In this document: positions 44,514-53,712 of the stretch, piece by piece
How positions within the stretch are numbered: the first letter of the stretch is position 1
Layout: each line of letters opens with the position of its first letter
NCBI GenBank assembly: GCA_036389275.1
Contig: DASVQE010000048.1
Coordinates: 39,143 to 103,142 of the forward strand
Length of the DNA: 64,000 nucleotides
Direction: 5' to 3'
Origin: QHVT01 sp036389275
GTDB lineage: Bacteria; Acidobacteriota; Thermoanaerobaculia; Gp7-AA8
Position numbers and translations under genes: made by a program
The notes under the pieces: generated by a model
Told to the model about the DNA's origin: nothing
Seen by the model: only the letters and a program-made list of their open reading frames with translations
The model's database searches: none

Positions 44514-47471
44514 ATGAAAAGAGCTTTGTTCTACGCAGTCCTTTGCATCGCCGCGGTGACGTCGGCGTTCGCGACCACGCGCATCGTGCCGGTCGCCGGT
44601 CACGTGCCGGGCGCGAACAACACCGCGTGGACGACGAACGTCAGCCTGCGCAACAACAGCGGCGCGGCCATGACGGTCGAGCTGGTCTTCCACGCGAACG
44701 GCGTCACGCGCACGCGCTCCGTCAACCTCGGCGCGGGCGCGTCGCTGCTGCTCGAAGACGCGGTCGATCCGGCCAAGTTCCCCGGCGCGAATCCGTCGTC
44801 GTGGCTCGGCCAGCTCGAGATCCGCGCGCCGGGCGACGTCTCAGTCTCCGCGCATACGTTCACGCAAGGGAAGCACGGCGGCACCTTCGGCAGCACGTAT
44901 GAAGGCGTCGATCCGGCCGTGCTCTCGACCTCCGGCGTGATCGCCGGCCTGGCGAACAGCGAGAGCTTCCGCTCGAACGTCGCCTTCACCAATCCGGCCG
45001 ATGCGACGATCACCGTGACTTACGCGCTGCGCCGGGCCGACGGCAGCGTCGCCGCGAATCGCACGTTCGATCTCGCCGCGCACACCACCACCCAGCTTTC
45101 CCTCGGCGACGACGTTGCCACGAGCTCCGAGCGCCTCGCGCTCTTCTGGTCCGCCACCGGCCGCGCCTACGCCGTGGCCAGCATCGTCGACAATCATTCG
45201 GGCGATCCGACCAGCGCCGTTTCCGTTTCACGCGACGCGACGTCGCTCTTCTTCCCGGTCGTCGGCCGCACCGCCGGCGGCAACTCCACGTTCTGGTCGA
45301 CCTCCGCTTCCGTGACCGCCACCGCCGGCGCCGGCAGCGTGACCTTCGCTTACTCCGACTCCGCCAGCGGCCAGACTTTCACTCGCACGGCGCTCCTGCC
45401 GGCGCTCGGCAGCGTCTCGACGGATGACGTGAATGCGTTCGTCGGCGCGCCGGCCGGCACCGGCTCGCTGCAGGTGTCGTCGACGACGCCGCTCGCGGCG
45501 GTGGTGCGCGTCTTCAACACGCTGGGCGACGGGTCGACCTTCGGCTCGGCGGTGCTGCCGCAGCACGACGTGGTCCGCTCGACCAGCGTCATCATCGACG
45601 GCGTGCGCCGCGATGACGACTATCGCCTGAACGTGGCCGTCGCCAACGACGATCACGGCCGCACGGCCGAAGGCGAGATCCGCCTGTTCGACGACCGCGG
45701 AGTCGAGGTCGAGCGTCATCACTTCGTCGCCGAGCCGGGCAAGTCGATGCAGATCGGACTCTCCGGCAACGCCGCCGTCCGCGCGGGCGAGCTGCACATC
45801 GAGACCGAGCACGGCGTGCCGGTCACGGCCATCGCCTCGAACATCGACAACGTCACCGGCGACACGGTGCAGCGGGAGTCGGAGCAGGAGAACGAGCGGC
45901 AGAACGAGCTCGAGATCGCGATGAGCACGCGCACCGCGCCGGTCAGCGTGCCGATCACCTTCAGCCTCAAGCACGCCGGCAGCGACGTGACGGCGGTGCG
46001 CTGGCAGTTCGGCGACGGCACCAGCGCGTCGGGCGCGACGGTCACGCATTCGTACATCGCCGCGGGTGAGTTCGACGTCACGGTCGAAGTGACGCTGGCC
46101 GGCGGCGCGGTCGTGCGCGATCGCGAAGACGTGCGCATCACCGGCAGCAGCGCCACCGCGCCGCAGCCGTCGGCGATCGACTTCACCTTCACGCCGGCCA
46201 ATCCGGCGCCGGGCGAGCAGGTCGTCTTCACCGCCACCGGCGCGACCAGCGGCGGCGTGTTCCAGTGGAAGTTCCCGGGCAACATCCGCCCGGTCGGCAG
46301 CACGGTGACGTTCGCGTTTCCGAACGCCGGCTCGTTCGCAGTGGAAGTGGAGATCGAGCATGGCGGCACGCGCGCCGAAGTCACGCGCATCGTCACCGTC
46401 GGCGGCACGCCCACCGGCAACGCCGGCCTCGGCCCGATCGACTTCACCTTCTCGCCGGCGGCTCCGCAGGCCGGCCAGCCGGTGACGTTCACCGCCAGCG
46501 GCAACACCGGCGGCGGCGTGTTCAAGTGGAAGTTCCCGGGCGACGTGCGCGTGCTCGGCAACACGGCCACGTTCACCTTCCCGTCGAACGGCTCGTTCGA
46601 AGTGGAGCTCGAAGTCGAACATGGCAGCGTGGTCGGCGAGATCACGAAGATCGTGACGGTCGGCGGCGGCAGCAGCACGACGCCGACGACTCCCGGCACC
46701 GGCTCGCTGAACTTCACCTTCTCGCCGCAGTCGCCCGCGCCGGGTCAGGCGGTGACGTTCACCGCCACCGGCAACACGGGCGGCGGCGTGTTCAAGTGGA
46801 AGTTCCCCGGCGACGTGCGCATGCTCGGCAGCGTGGTGACGTTCACCTTCGCCGCGGCCGGCTCGTACGAAGTGGAAGTGGAGATCGAGCATGGCACCGT
46901 CGAAGGTGAGATCGCGAAGATCGTCACCGTCGGCGGCGGCAGCACCGGCACGCCCGGCACGGGCACGCCGCTGAACTTCACCTTCTCGCCGTCGTCACCG
47001 ACCGCCGGCCAGGCGGTGACGTTCACCGCCAGCGGCGACACCGGCGGCGGTACGTACAAGTGGAAGTTCCCCGGCGACGTGCGCAAGACGGGAAGCGTGG
47101 TGACGTTCACCTTCGCCGCGGCCGGCTCGTACGAAGTGGAGCTCGAAGTCGAGCACGGCACCGTGACCTCGGAAGTGACGAAGATCGTGACCGTGAGCGG
47201 CGGCGGCAGCAACAGCAATCCCGGCACGCCGTCGACGACGCTCAGCTTCACCTTCTCGCCGAGCGCGCCGCGCGCCGGCCAGGCCGTGACCTTCACCGCC
47301 AGCGGCGACACCGGCGGCGGCACCTACCGCTGGAAGTTCCCGGGCGACGTCCGCGTCAGCGGCCCGACCGCAACCTTCACCTTCAGCGCCGCCGGCTCGT
47401 ACGAAGTCGAGCTCGAAGTGGAGCACGGCAACGGAGCGGAGGTGCGGAGGATCGTGACGGTCTCGCCGTAA
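44514..47471 (+). CDS. Secreted PKD-repeat protein
   Basis: 985 residues with signal peptide (AVTSAFAT). The N-terminal ~400 residues hold two copies of a repeated beta domain (VPVAGHVPGANNTAW, FFPVVGRTAGGNSTFW). A canonical PKD domain (residues about 485-545, WQFGDGTSASG) is followed by five homologous PKD-type repeats of about 88-90 residues, in which the usual W-x-F-G-D-G core reads WKFPGD. GGAGGAATTC precedes the ATG. No enzymatic domain and no C-terminal anchor. Likely a surface adhesin or matrix protein, co-regulated with the ECF sigma. Confidence 0.85.
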   Translation: MKRALFYAVLCIAAVTSAFATTRIVPVAGHVPGANNTAWTTNVSLRNNSGAAMTVELVFHANGVTRTRSVNLGAGASLLLEDAVDPAKFPGANPSSWLGQLEIRAPGDVSVSAHTFTQGKHGGTFGSTYEGVDPAVLSTSGVIAGLANSESFRSNVAFTNPADATITVTYALRRADGSVAANRTFDLAAHTTTQLSLGDDVATSSERLALFWSATGRAYAVASIVDNHSGDPTSAVSVSRDATSLFFPVVGRTAGGNSTFWSTSASVTATAGAGSVTFAYSDSASGQTFTRTALLPALGSVSTDDVNAFVGAPAGTGSLQVSSTTPLAAVVRVFNTLGDGSTFGSAVLPQHDVVRSTSVIIDGVRRDDDYRLNVAVANDDHGRTAEGEIRLFDDRGVEVERHHFVAEPGKSMQIGLSGNAAVRAGELHIETEHGVPVTAIASNIDNVTGDTVQRESEQENERQNELEIAMSTRTAPVSVPITFSLKHAGSDVTAVRWQFGDGTSASGATVTHSYIAAGEFDVTVEVTLAGGAVVRDREDVRITGSSATAPQPSAIDFTFTPANPAPGEQVVFTATGATSGGVFQWKFPGNIRPVGSTVTFAFPNAGSFAVEVEIEHGGTRAEVTRIVTVGGTPTGNAGLGPIDFTFSPAAPQAGQPVTFTASGNTGGGVFKWKFPGDVRVLGNTATFTFPSNGSFEVELEVEHGSVVGEITKIVTVGGGSSTTPTTPGTGSLNFTFSPQSPAPGQAVTFTATGNTGGGVFKWKFPGDVRMLGSVVTFTFAAAGSYEVEVEIEHGTVEGEIAKIVTVGGGSTGTPGTGTPLNFTFSPSSPTAGQAVTFTASGDTGGGTYKWKFPGDVRKTGSVVTFTFAAAGSYEVELEVEHGTVTSEVTKIVTVSGGGSNSNPGTPSTTLSFTFSPSAPRAGQAVTFTASGDTGGGTYRWKFPGDVRVSGPTATFTFSAAGSYEVELEVEHGNGAEVRRIVTVSP
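46173..47468 (+). repeat. Five coding repeats of a divergent PKD domain
   Basis: Units start near 46173, 46434, 46706, 46971 and 47241 (spacing 261-272 nt) and share FTFSP, GQAVTFTA, GGGVFKWKFPGDVR and the EHG...KIVTV end. Nucleotide identity between units looks high, so they are recent in-gene duplications or are homogenised by gene conversion. Confidence 0.85.
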
Positions 47472-47493
47472 CGATTCGCTTGCACGCAATACG

Positions 47494-47526
47494 AAAAACG
47501 CCGCTCGCGAGAGCGGCGTTTTTTTT
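47494..47526. terminator. Bidirectional intrinsic terminator
   Basis: AAAAACGCCGCTC (47494-47506), loop GCGA, GAGCGGCG (47511-47518), then eight T. The stem is GC-rich and flanked by an A-run on one side and a T-run on the other, so it works in both directions. It separates the convergent PKD-repeat gene and the glycan operon. Confidence 0.9.
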
Positions 47527-47529
47527 GCG

Positions 47530-48609
47530 CTACGAGACCGCCCGCTCTTCGCCGGCCGCTTCCTCCACGTACGACTCCAGCTCGCGTGCGCGATGCGCGG
47601 CGGTGTGCTCGCCGAGGACGCGGTCGCGGGCGCGGGCGCCGATGGCGCGGCGTTCTTCGTCGTCGAGGCGCCTCAGGTAATGCAGCACGTCGGCGGCGGT
47701 TTCGGCGATGAGGATCTCGCGGCCGGGCTCGAAGAGTGAGCCGAGGCCGTCCCACCAGTCGCTGATGATCGGCACGCCGCACGCTGCCGCTTCGAAGAGG
47801 CGCACGCTCGGTGACCAGCCGGCGCGGATCATTTCCGCGCGCGTGACGTTCAGCGCGAATCGCTGGGCGTTGTAGAACCGGCGATGCTCGCGCGGCGCGA
47901 GGTGTTCGGTGCGCTTCACGTTGCGCGGCCAGCGGATGTCTTCCGGATACTGCGGGCCGGCCACGACGAAGCGCCCTTCCTTCCACCGCTTGGCCGGATC
48001 GATGAGCAGCCGCTGCACGGTGGGCTGGCGATCGTCGCTGTACGTGCCGAGGTAGCCGAGGTCCCAGCGGATGCGCTGGCGCTGCGGAAAGTAATGCTCC
48101 GGATCGAAGGAGCAGTAGAGCGCGCGCGCCATCGGCGAGCCGTATTTCTTCTCGATGCGGCGCAGCGTCGGACCGCCGGTGAAGGAGAGATAGAGGTCGT
48201 AGCGCGGGATGAGATGCGGCGAGAGGTATTCGTAATCGCGTTTGGCGAGCTTGGCCAGAGTGACCGGCGTGTCGATGTCATAGAACGCCGTGACACCGCT
48301 CGCGATCTCCGTCACCCATTCGCCGACGGCCACACCTTCCGGCACGTACGAGCCGACCACCACCAGATCGGCGTCGGCCACGCGGCGCGCGTAGCGCTGC
48401 TTCAGTTGGGCCAGGCTGCGATAGAGACGCGTGGTGCAATACGGCGGATCGGGAAGATCGCGATTGTCGGCGTACCACGGCTGATCGCGCTCGAGGAAGA
48501 GGACGTCGTGTCCGTTCGCCGCGAGCTCGCGGATCAGGCCGCGGTAGGTGGTGGCGTGGCCGTTACCCCAGCTCGAGGTGATGGACAGGCCGAGAAAAAC
48601 GATCTTCAT
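47530..48609 (-). CDS. CgeB-like glycosyltransferase, operon last gene
   Basis: 359 residues, GT-B fold of the CgeB / Glyco_trans_1_2 type. The N-terminal motif SSWGNGHATTYRGLIREL and the C-terminal SPSVRLFEAAACGVPIISDWW (donor site) match the two upstream genes, so this is the third of a paralogous set. Donor and acceptor are unknown; CgeB proteins are linked to spore or surface glycan maturation. The N terminus overlaps the previous gene by 47 nt. Confidence 0.85.
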   Translation of the reverse strand: MKIVFLGLSITSSWGNGHATTYRGLIRELAANGHDVLFLERDQPWYADNRDLPDPPYCTTRLYRSLAQLKQRYARRVADADLVVVGSYVPEGVAVGEWVTEIASGVTAFYDIDTPVTLAKLAKRDYEYLSPHLIPRYDLYLSFTGGPTLRRIEKKYGSPMARALYCSFDPEHYFPQRQRIRWDLGYLGTYSDDRQPTVQRLLIDPAKRWKEGRFVVAGPQYPEDIRWPRNVKRTEHLAPREHRRFYNAQRFALNVTRAEMIRAGWSPSVRLFEAAACGVPIISDWWDGLGSLFEPGREILIAETAADVLHYLRRLDDEERRAIGARARDRVLGEHTAAHRARELESYVEEAAGEERAVS

Positions 48610-49663
48610 GTTCGAGGATGGATACTACCTGCTCCGCGCGATGGGCATAGGTGTGTTCGGCCAGCACGCGCTGCATCGCCGCCCGACCGATTGCGCGCGC
48701 CCGTTCAGCGTCGAGCGACTCCACGATCGCCGCGACCTCGGCGCCGTCGCGCGCCACGAGCACTTCCTTTTCCGGCTCGAGAAAAAAGTCGATGCCTTCC
48801 CACGCGTCGGTGATCAGGCAGGCCGCGGCGCCGGCGGCTTCGAAGACGCGCGTGGCCGGCGACCAGCCGTTCGAAGCCATCGAGTCGCGCGAGATGTTGA
48901 GCACCGCGCGCGGCGTGCAGTTGAAAGCGTTGTGATCGCCGGTGAAGACGTGGCCGACGTAGCGCACGCTCGGCGGCAGCGGCTTGTCGCCCCAACCGGA
49001 GCCGCCGAGGAGAAAGCGGCGGGACGGCAGCAGCGATGCGGCGCGGAGAAAAAATTCTTCGACGCGCGCCTCGCGGTCGGGCAGTCGGTTGCCGAGGAAG
49101 GAGAGATCGGCGTCGAATTCGGCATTGGGCGGGACGGGATGATGCGTGGTCGGATCGAGGGCGTTGTAGATCGGAATGCACGACCGCGCGCCGAACGATG
49201 CGTAGTTCTCGATCACCGGATCGCCGCCGCCGTAGGTGAAGACGAAGTCGTATTGCGGCACGAGCGCGCGAAACGGATCGTCCGGATCGTTGCGCATCCG
49301 CTCGAGCGTGGCCGGCGCATCGACGTCCCAGAAGATCACCGTCTGCTCCGGCCGGCGCAGCTCGAGCACGGCGCGCTCGAGCAGCTCGTCGTTCACGCCG
49401 ACGCCGCTCGCCTTCACCACCACGTCGTACTGCTTCGCCTCGTCGAGCGCGCGCTCCACATCGTCCGGTTGATAGACGACCACGCGCGCCCACTCCGGAT
49501 CCTCGGCCAGGTCGCGATGCTGCTGGCGCTCGTACGCGTCGGGCTCGAAGAAGGTGACGTGATGTCCGAGCGCGGCGAGGTTGCGGATGATGCCGCGGTA
49601 GTACGTCGCCGCGCCGTTCCAGTACGCGCTGACTAGACTGCTGCCGTAGAAGGCGATGCGCAT
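48563..49663 (-). CDS. CgeB-like glycosyltransferase (second of three)
   Basis: 366 residues, GT-B fold. N-terminal AYWNGAATYYRGIIRNLAAL and C-terminal SPATRVFEAAGAAACLITDAW correspond position by position to its neighbours, with a Glu-containing donor loop (EGIDFFLEPEKE). The overlap with both flanking genes (31 nt upstream, 47 nt downstream) implies one tightly coupled transcript. Substrates unknown. Confidence 0.85.
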   Translation of the reverse strand: MRIAFYGSSLVSAYWNGAATYYRGIIRNLAALGHHVTFFEPDAYERQQHRDLAEDPEWARVVVYQPDDVERALDEAKQYDVVVKASGVGVNDELLERAVLELRRPEQTVIFWDVDAPATLERMRNDPDDPFRALVPQYDFVFTYGGGDPVIENYASFGARSCIPIYNALDPTTHHPVPPNAEFDADLSFLGNRLPDREARVEEFFLRAASLLPSRRFLLGGSGWGDKPLPPSVRYVGHVFTGDHNAFNCTPRAVLNISRDSMASNGWSPATRVFEAAGAAACLITDAWEGIDFFLEPEKEVLVARDGAEVAAIVESLDAERARAIGRAAMQRVLAEHTYAHRAEQVVSILEHEDRFSRPVHHLELG

Positions 49664-50754
49664 GAAACTCCGGTCTCCTGCAGGATCGACAGCAACTCCG
49701 TCACGCGGTGGGCGCAGGTGTGGCGGCGCTGAATCGTTTCGAGTCCGTGCGTGGCGAGCGACTGCGCGAGCGCGCGGTCGTTGACGATGGCGCGCATGTG
49801 ATCGCGCATCTTGTCGCCGTTCTGCGCCACCAGGTAGTCCTCACCCGGCGTGAAGAGTCCCTCGGCGTCGTCCCACGGCGCGGAGATCAGCGGGATTGCG
49901 CAGGCCAACGCCTCGAACGGGCGGATGGTCGGGATGCCGCGCAGCGTCGTCACGTACGGCCGCCGCGGCACGTGCACGGTGAGGCGATGGCGCGAGAAGA
50001 CTTCCGGCGCTTTCCAGTTCGGCAGCCAGCCGCCGTACTCGATGTGCGCGCGGCGCAGCGCGAGCAGCGCGTCGTCGGGATAGCGCACGCCGTAGACGCG
50101 GCCGCGCAACTTCACGTCGCGCACCGGCTCGATCAGAAACTCGCGCAGCTCCGCGCTCCGCTCGTCGTCGCCCCAGTTTCCGATCCAGACCACGTCGCCG
50201 TCCGGCTCGTCGTGCGGACGCGGATGAAAGACGCGCGTGTCGGCCGCCTCGTGCCACGTCCATGCTTGTCGCGCCCATCCGCGTTGCAGGTAGAGGTCGC
50301 GAATCACGTTGCCGTACGCGAGCACGCCGTCGTAGTGGGTGAGGTCGTACGCGGCCATCTCCTCCGGCTGCGTCGCCGCGCGGTGATGCGTGTCGTGAAA
50401 GAAGAGGCGGTACTTCGCGCCGCGCGCGCGATGCTGTCCGACGCGCCGCACCAGCTCGTGATCCGACCACTCGTGCACGATCACCGCGTCGGCGCCGTCG
50501 AGCGCCTCGTCGAGCTCCAGCGTGTCGAGCGTGTAGTGGATCGAATGCAGATGGGGAAAGGTGCGGCGGAACTCTTCGAGCGGCGCCGTGCCGTGATCGC
50601 GGATGAGGTTCTGCACCGACCAGGCGTCGGCCGGCTCGTAGACGTCGACCTCGTGGCCGCGGTCGAGCAGTTCCGTCACGACACCTCTCAGGAAGTGCGC
50701 ATTTCCGTGGTTCCAGTCGGAAACGAGCGAGTGGTAGAAGAGGACGAGCTTCAC
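49633..50754 (-). CDS. CgeB-like glycosyltransferase (first of three)
   Basis: 373 residues. N-terminal SDWNHGNAHFLRGVVTELLDRGH and C-terminal TIRPFEALACAIPLISAPWDD place it in the same family as the next two genes, though it is the most diverged (FFHDTHHRA, YGNVIRDLYLQRG). The start GTG 50754 overlaps the GT4 stop (GTGA) and is preceded by GGAG; I reject longer in-frame readings because they lie in the preceding gene. Substrates unknown. Confidence 0.83.
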   Translation of the reverse strand: MKLVLFYHSLVSDWNHGNAHFLRGVVTELLDRGHEVDVYEPADAWSVQNLIRDHGTAPLEEFRRTFPHLHSIHYTLDTLELDEALDGADAVIVHEWSDHELVRRVGQHRARGAKYRLFFHDTHHRAATQPEEMAAYDLTHYDGVLAYGNVIRDLYLQRGWARQAWTWHEAADTRVFHPRPHDEPDGDVVWIGNWGDDERSAELREFLIEPVRDVKLRGRVYGVRYPDDALLALRRAHIEYGGWLPNWKAPEVFSRHRLTVHVPRRPYVTTLRGIPTIRPFEALACAIPLISAPWDDAEGLFTPGEDYLVAQNGDKMRDHMRAIVNDRALAQSLATHGLETIQRRHTCAHRVTELLSILQETGVSCASPSTAAV

Positions 50755-51800
50755 CGGTGCACTCCTCGCTGGGCGAGCGTCTGATAGGCGGCGCGATAGC
50801 CGGCGGCCATCTTCTCGACGCTGTATTCGAGGGCGCGGCGCGAGGCGCGCTGGCCGAGCTCGTGGCGCAGCGGCGCGTTGCCGATCACCTCGTTGACCAC
50901 GCGGGCGATGGCGGCGGGATCGCGCGGCGGCACGAAGACGGCGGCGTCGCGCCAGATCTCGCGCAGCGACTCGATGTCGCCGAGGACCAGCGCGCAGCCG
51001 GACAGCGCGGCCTCGAGCACCGAGAGGCCGAACGGCTCGTAGAGCGCGGGAAAGAGATAGATGGCGCTCTCGCCGTAGGCGCGCGCGATCTCGGGCTGTT
51101 CGAGGCGGCCGAGGTGCGTGACGTTTTCGGACGCGGCACCGCCGTCGCCGGCGATGCGCACCGGCCACTCGATGAGCGGCGCGGCCTCGACCACGGCGCG
51201 GAGATTCTTCGCCTCGTCCCACAATCGGCCGGCGGCGAACACCGAGGCGCGATGGCCGTGACCGGTGGCCGGCGAGAAACGGCGGCCGTTGTAGATCAGT
51301 TTGCGCGGCGTGGAAAAGCGGTACTGCTCGTCGAGCGCGCCGAGCATCCAGGCGCTCGGCGCGGCCACGAGATCGGCGCCGCCGAGTCCGCGCTCGACGT
51401 GCTCGCGGTACGCATTCCATTCCGCCGGCGCGTCCTCGTGTTTCACCGCGCGCCACCACGACAGCACGCACGAGTGGCCGACCACCAGCTTCGGCGCGTG
51501 CAGCGGCAGCGCGCCGTGCGCGAAACCGTTGAGGTGCACGAGATCGGGCGCGTGCCGCGCTTCGAGCGCGCGCAGCCACTCGCCGGCCTGCGCCACGTCG
51601 TCCCACGGATCGTCCTGCCATTCGAGTTTGTATTCGCTCTCGACCAGGGTCACGTTCTCCGGCAGCTCGGCGCGCTGCGCGTCGGTGGCGCGGCGGCCCA
51701 TCGTCGCCAGCACGAACTCCATGTCCTGCAGCGCGCGCGTCAGCTCGATCGCGTACGTCCAGACGCCGCCGACCGTGTCGGCCGTCATCAGCACTCTCAT
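50751..51800 (-). CDS. GT4-like glycosyltransferase
   Basis: 349 residues, GT-B retaining transferase. The N terminus MRVLMTADTVGGVWTYAIEL is glycogen-synthase/GT4-like, and the C-terminal EX7E region reads EPFGLSVLEAALSGCALV, with the two conserved Glu. It uses an NDP-sugar donor. The start ATG 51800 overlaps the oxidoreductase stop (ATGA). Confidence 0.87.
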   Translation of the reverse strand: MRVLMTADTVGGVWTYAIELTRALQDMEFVLATMGRRATDAQRAELPENVTLVESEYKLEWQDDPWDDVAQAGEWLRALEARHAPDLVHLNGFAHGALPLHAPKLVVGHSCVLSWWRAVKHEDAPAEWNAYREHVERGLGGADLVAAPSAWMLGALDEQYRFSTPRKLIYNGRRFSPATGHGHRASVFAAGRLWDEAKNLRAVVEAAPLIEWPVRIAGDGGAASENVTHLGRLEQPEIARAYGESAIYLFPALYEPFGLSVLEAALSGCALVLGDIESLREIWRDAAVFVPPRDPAAIARVVNEVIGNAPLRHELGQRASRRALEYSVEKMAAGYRAAYQTLAQRGVHR

Positions 51801-52741
51801 GCCCGGCGTCCCGATTCGTAGATGGCGTCGAGCGCGCGCGCTACGTCGACCACGTGCTCGATCTCGGGATCGAAGGCGCGGCTCCTGGCCAGGCGCGCGG
51901 CCCAGTCGACGATGGCTCGTCCGCCCCAGGCGTCGCCCGGCTGCGTGAGCGTGGTCGTCTTCGTCTTCTCGTAATGCTCGGCGACGAAGTCGTAGAACGA
52001 GCCGTTCACGTTGTGGAACGACGCGGCGCCGCGCGTGCCGTAGAACGTCGCCGCGATCGCCGCATCGCGTCCGGCGCTGAGATTCCAGGAGCAGGCGAGC
52101 TGCATCGTCGCGCCGCTGTCGAGATCCATCATGGCCACCGCGTAGTCCTCGACCGCGTGGCCGCCGTGATGGGAGAGGCGGGCGTGCGTGCGCGTGACCT
52201 TCGGGAAGTCGAGCGTCCAGAGGGCGAGGTCGACCAGATGGATGCCGAGGTCGATCACGCAGCCGCCGCCGGAAAGTTCGGCGTCGTAGAACCACGGTTT
52301 GTCGGGACCGTAGGCGTTGTGAAAGACGAGATCGATCGCGTAGACGTCGCCGAGGCGCGGCATCAGCTCTTTGACGGCACGCATGCCGTCGGTGTGGCGG
52401 TAGGAGAGATCGACGCCGAGCAGGCGATCGTTCGCGCGCGCGGCATCGACCACGCGCGCCGTCTCATCGCCGTTGCGGCCGAGCGGCTTCTGGCAGAAGA
52501 CCGCCTTGCCTCGCTCGAGCGCGGCGATCGCCTGCGCCGCGTGCATCGCGCTCGGCGTGGCGATGACGATGGCGTCGGCGTCGCTGCGCAGCAGATCGTC
52601 GAAGGAGAGCTCGGTGTCGACGTCGCACGTGTAGGCGACGTCGGCGAGATCCGCCTCGACGATCGCGTTCATGCGATGGCGGCCGATCCATCCGAGTCCG
52701 GCGAAGGCGAGGCGCGGACGCGCCGGCGCGGCCACGCTCAC
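51797..52741 (-). CDS. Gfo/Idh/MocA family NAD(P)-dependent sugar oxidoreductase
   Basis: 314 residues. A Rossmann fold at the N terminus (FAGLGWIGRHRM) is followed by the family motif with the catalytic Lys (FCQKPLGRNGDE). The C-terminal beta sheet domain holds CVIDLGIHLVDLALW with the His seen in this family. It oxidises or reduces a sugar (often a 3-keto or 2-keto sugar) during nucleotide-sugar synthesis. Start GTG 52741 overlaps the dehydrogenase stop (GTGA). Confidence 0.87.
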   Translation of the reverse strand: MSVAAPARPRLAFAGLGWIGRHRMNAIVEADLADVAYTCDVDTELSFDDLLRSDADAIVIATPSAMHAAQAIAALERGKAVFCQKPLGRNGDETARVVDAARANDRLLGVDLSYRHTDGMRAVKELMPRLGDVYAIDLVFHNAYGPDKPWFYDAELSGGGCVIDLGIHLVDLALWTLDFPKVTRTHARLSHHGGHAVEDYAVAMMDLDSGATMQLACSWNLSAGRDAAIAATFYGTRGAASFHNVNGSFYDFVAEHYEKTKTTTLTQPGDAWGGRAIVDWAARLARSRAFDPEIEHVVDVARALDAIYESGRRA

Positions 52742-53700
52742 CGGAACACCACCGTGCCCTTGACGAAATGATCGGGCCGCGCCTCGAGATCGTTCAGGGC
52801 GCGATCGAGCTCGTCGAGGGCGTAGGCGTGCGTGAGCAGCGGCGTCGGATCGATGCGGCGCGTCAGCACGGCGTCGACCGCCTCCTGCATGCCGCGCACG
52901 TAGTTGCGCGGATCGCGCTCGTGCGCGTTGACGACGTCGATGCCGAGCCAGTTCCAGTTCTGCATGTTGACCTGGCGCGGGCCGTCCTGGTGATAGCCGG
53001 CGATGACCAGGCGTCCGCGCTCGCCGATGACGTCGTTGGCGATGTCGAGCGGCCACTGCGCGCCGATGCATTCGATGACGCGCTCGGCGCCGCGGCCGCC
53101 GGTGAGGTCCTGCACGCGATTGACGATCTCCGCGTGATCCTGCATCGGCACGGTCTCGTCGGCGCCGCACGCTTTGGCCAGCTCGCGCGCGGCGTCGCGG
53201 CGCGAGACCGCGATCACGCGCGCGCCGGCGTTGTGCGCGAGCTGGATCAGCAGATTGCCGAGGAAGCCGGCGCCGATCACGACCACGCTCTGGCCGGCGG
53301 CGATCTCGGAGCGGCGGAAGATGTTCATCGCGCAGCCGAGCGCCTCGCCGGGAAACGGGCGGCCGGAGAGCTCCTCCGGAATGCGCACCAGCGCATCGCT
53401 TTGGGCGAGGTCGTACTCGGCGTAGGCGCGCGACGAGAGGAACGCCACGCGCTCGCCTTCGCGCACATCGGTGACGCCGTCGCCGAGCGCGTCGACCACG
53501 CCCCAACCTTCATGTCCCGGCGCGCCGGGATCCATCGGATAGGTGAACCACGGCCGGCCTTCCCACACCGGCAGGTTCGACGCGCAGACGCCGCATCCTT
53601 CGAGGCGCACGCGCACTTCGTTCGCACGCGGCTCCGGCGGCGGCATCGTGATCACGTCGAGCGTGCGGCTTCCTGCGATGACTGCGGCTTTCATCGGCAA
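52738..53700 (-). CDS. Zinc-binding medium-chain alcohol dehydrogenase (sugar/sorbitol type)
   Basis: 320 residues of the MDR superfamily. The catalytic zinc ligands are the Cys in GCGVCASN and the His-Glu pair in PGHEGWG. The Rossmann motif is GAGFLGN. The usual structural-zinc lobe of four Cys is absent, as in several bacterial sugar dehydrogenases. It probably interconverts a hydroxyl and keto group on a sugar or polyol in the same pathway as the following Gfo/Idh enzyme. It is 12 nt after the upstream epimerase gene. Confidence 0.85.
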   Translation of the reverse strand: MPMKAAVIAGSRTLDVITMPPPEPRANEVRVRLEGCGVCASNLPVWEGRPWFTYPMDPGAPGHEGWGVVDALGDGVTDVREGERVAFLSSRAYAEYDLAQSDALVRIPEELSGRPFPGEALGCAMNIFRRSEIAAGQSVVVIGAGFLGNLLIQLAHNAGARVIAVSRRDAARELAKACGADETVPMQDHAEIVNRVQDLTGGRGAERVIECIGAQWPLDIANDVIGERGRLVIAGYHQDGPRQVNMQNWNWLGIDVVNAHERDPRNYVRGMQEAVDAVLTRRIDPTPLLTHAYALDELDRALNDLEARPDHFVKGTVVFR

Positions 53701-53712
53701 ACCGGGGGAAGT

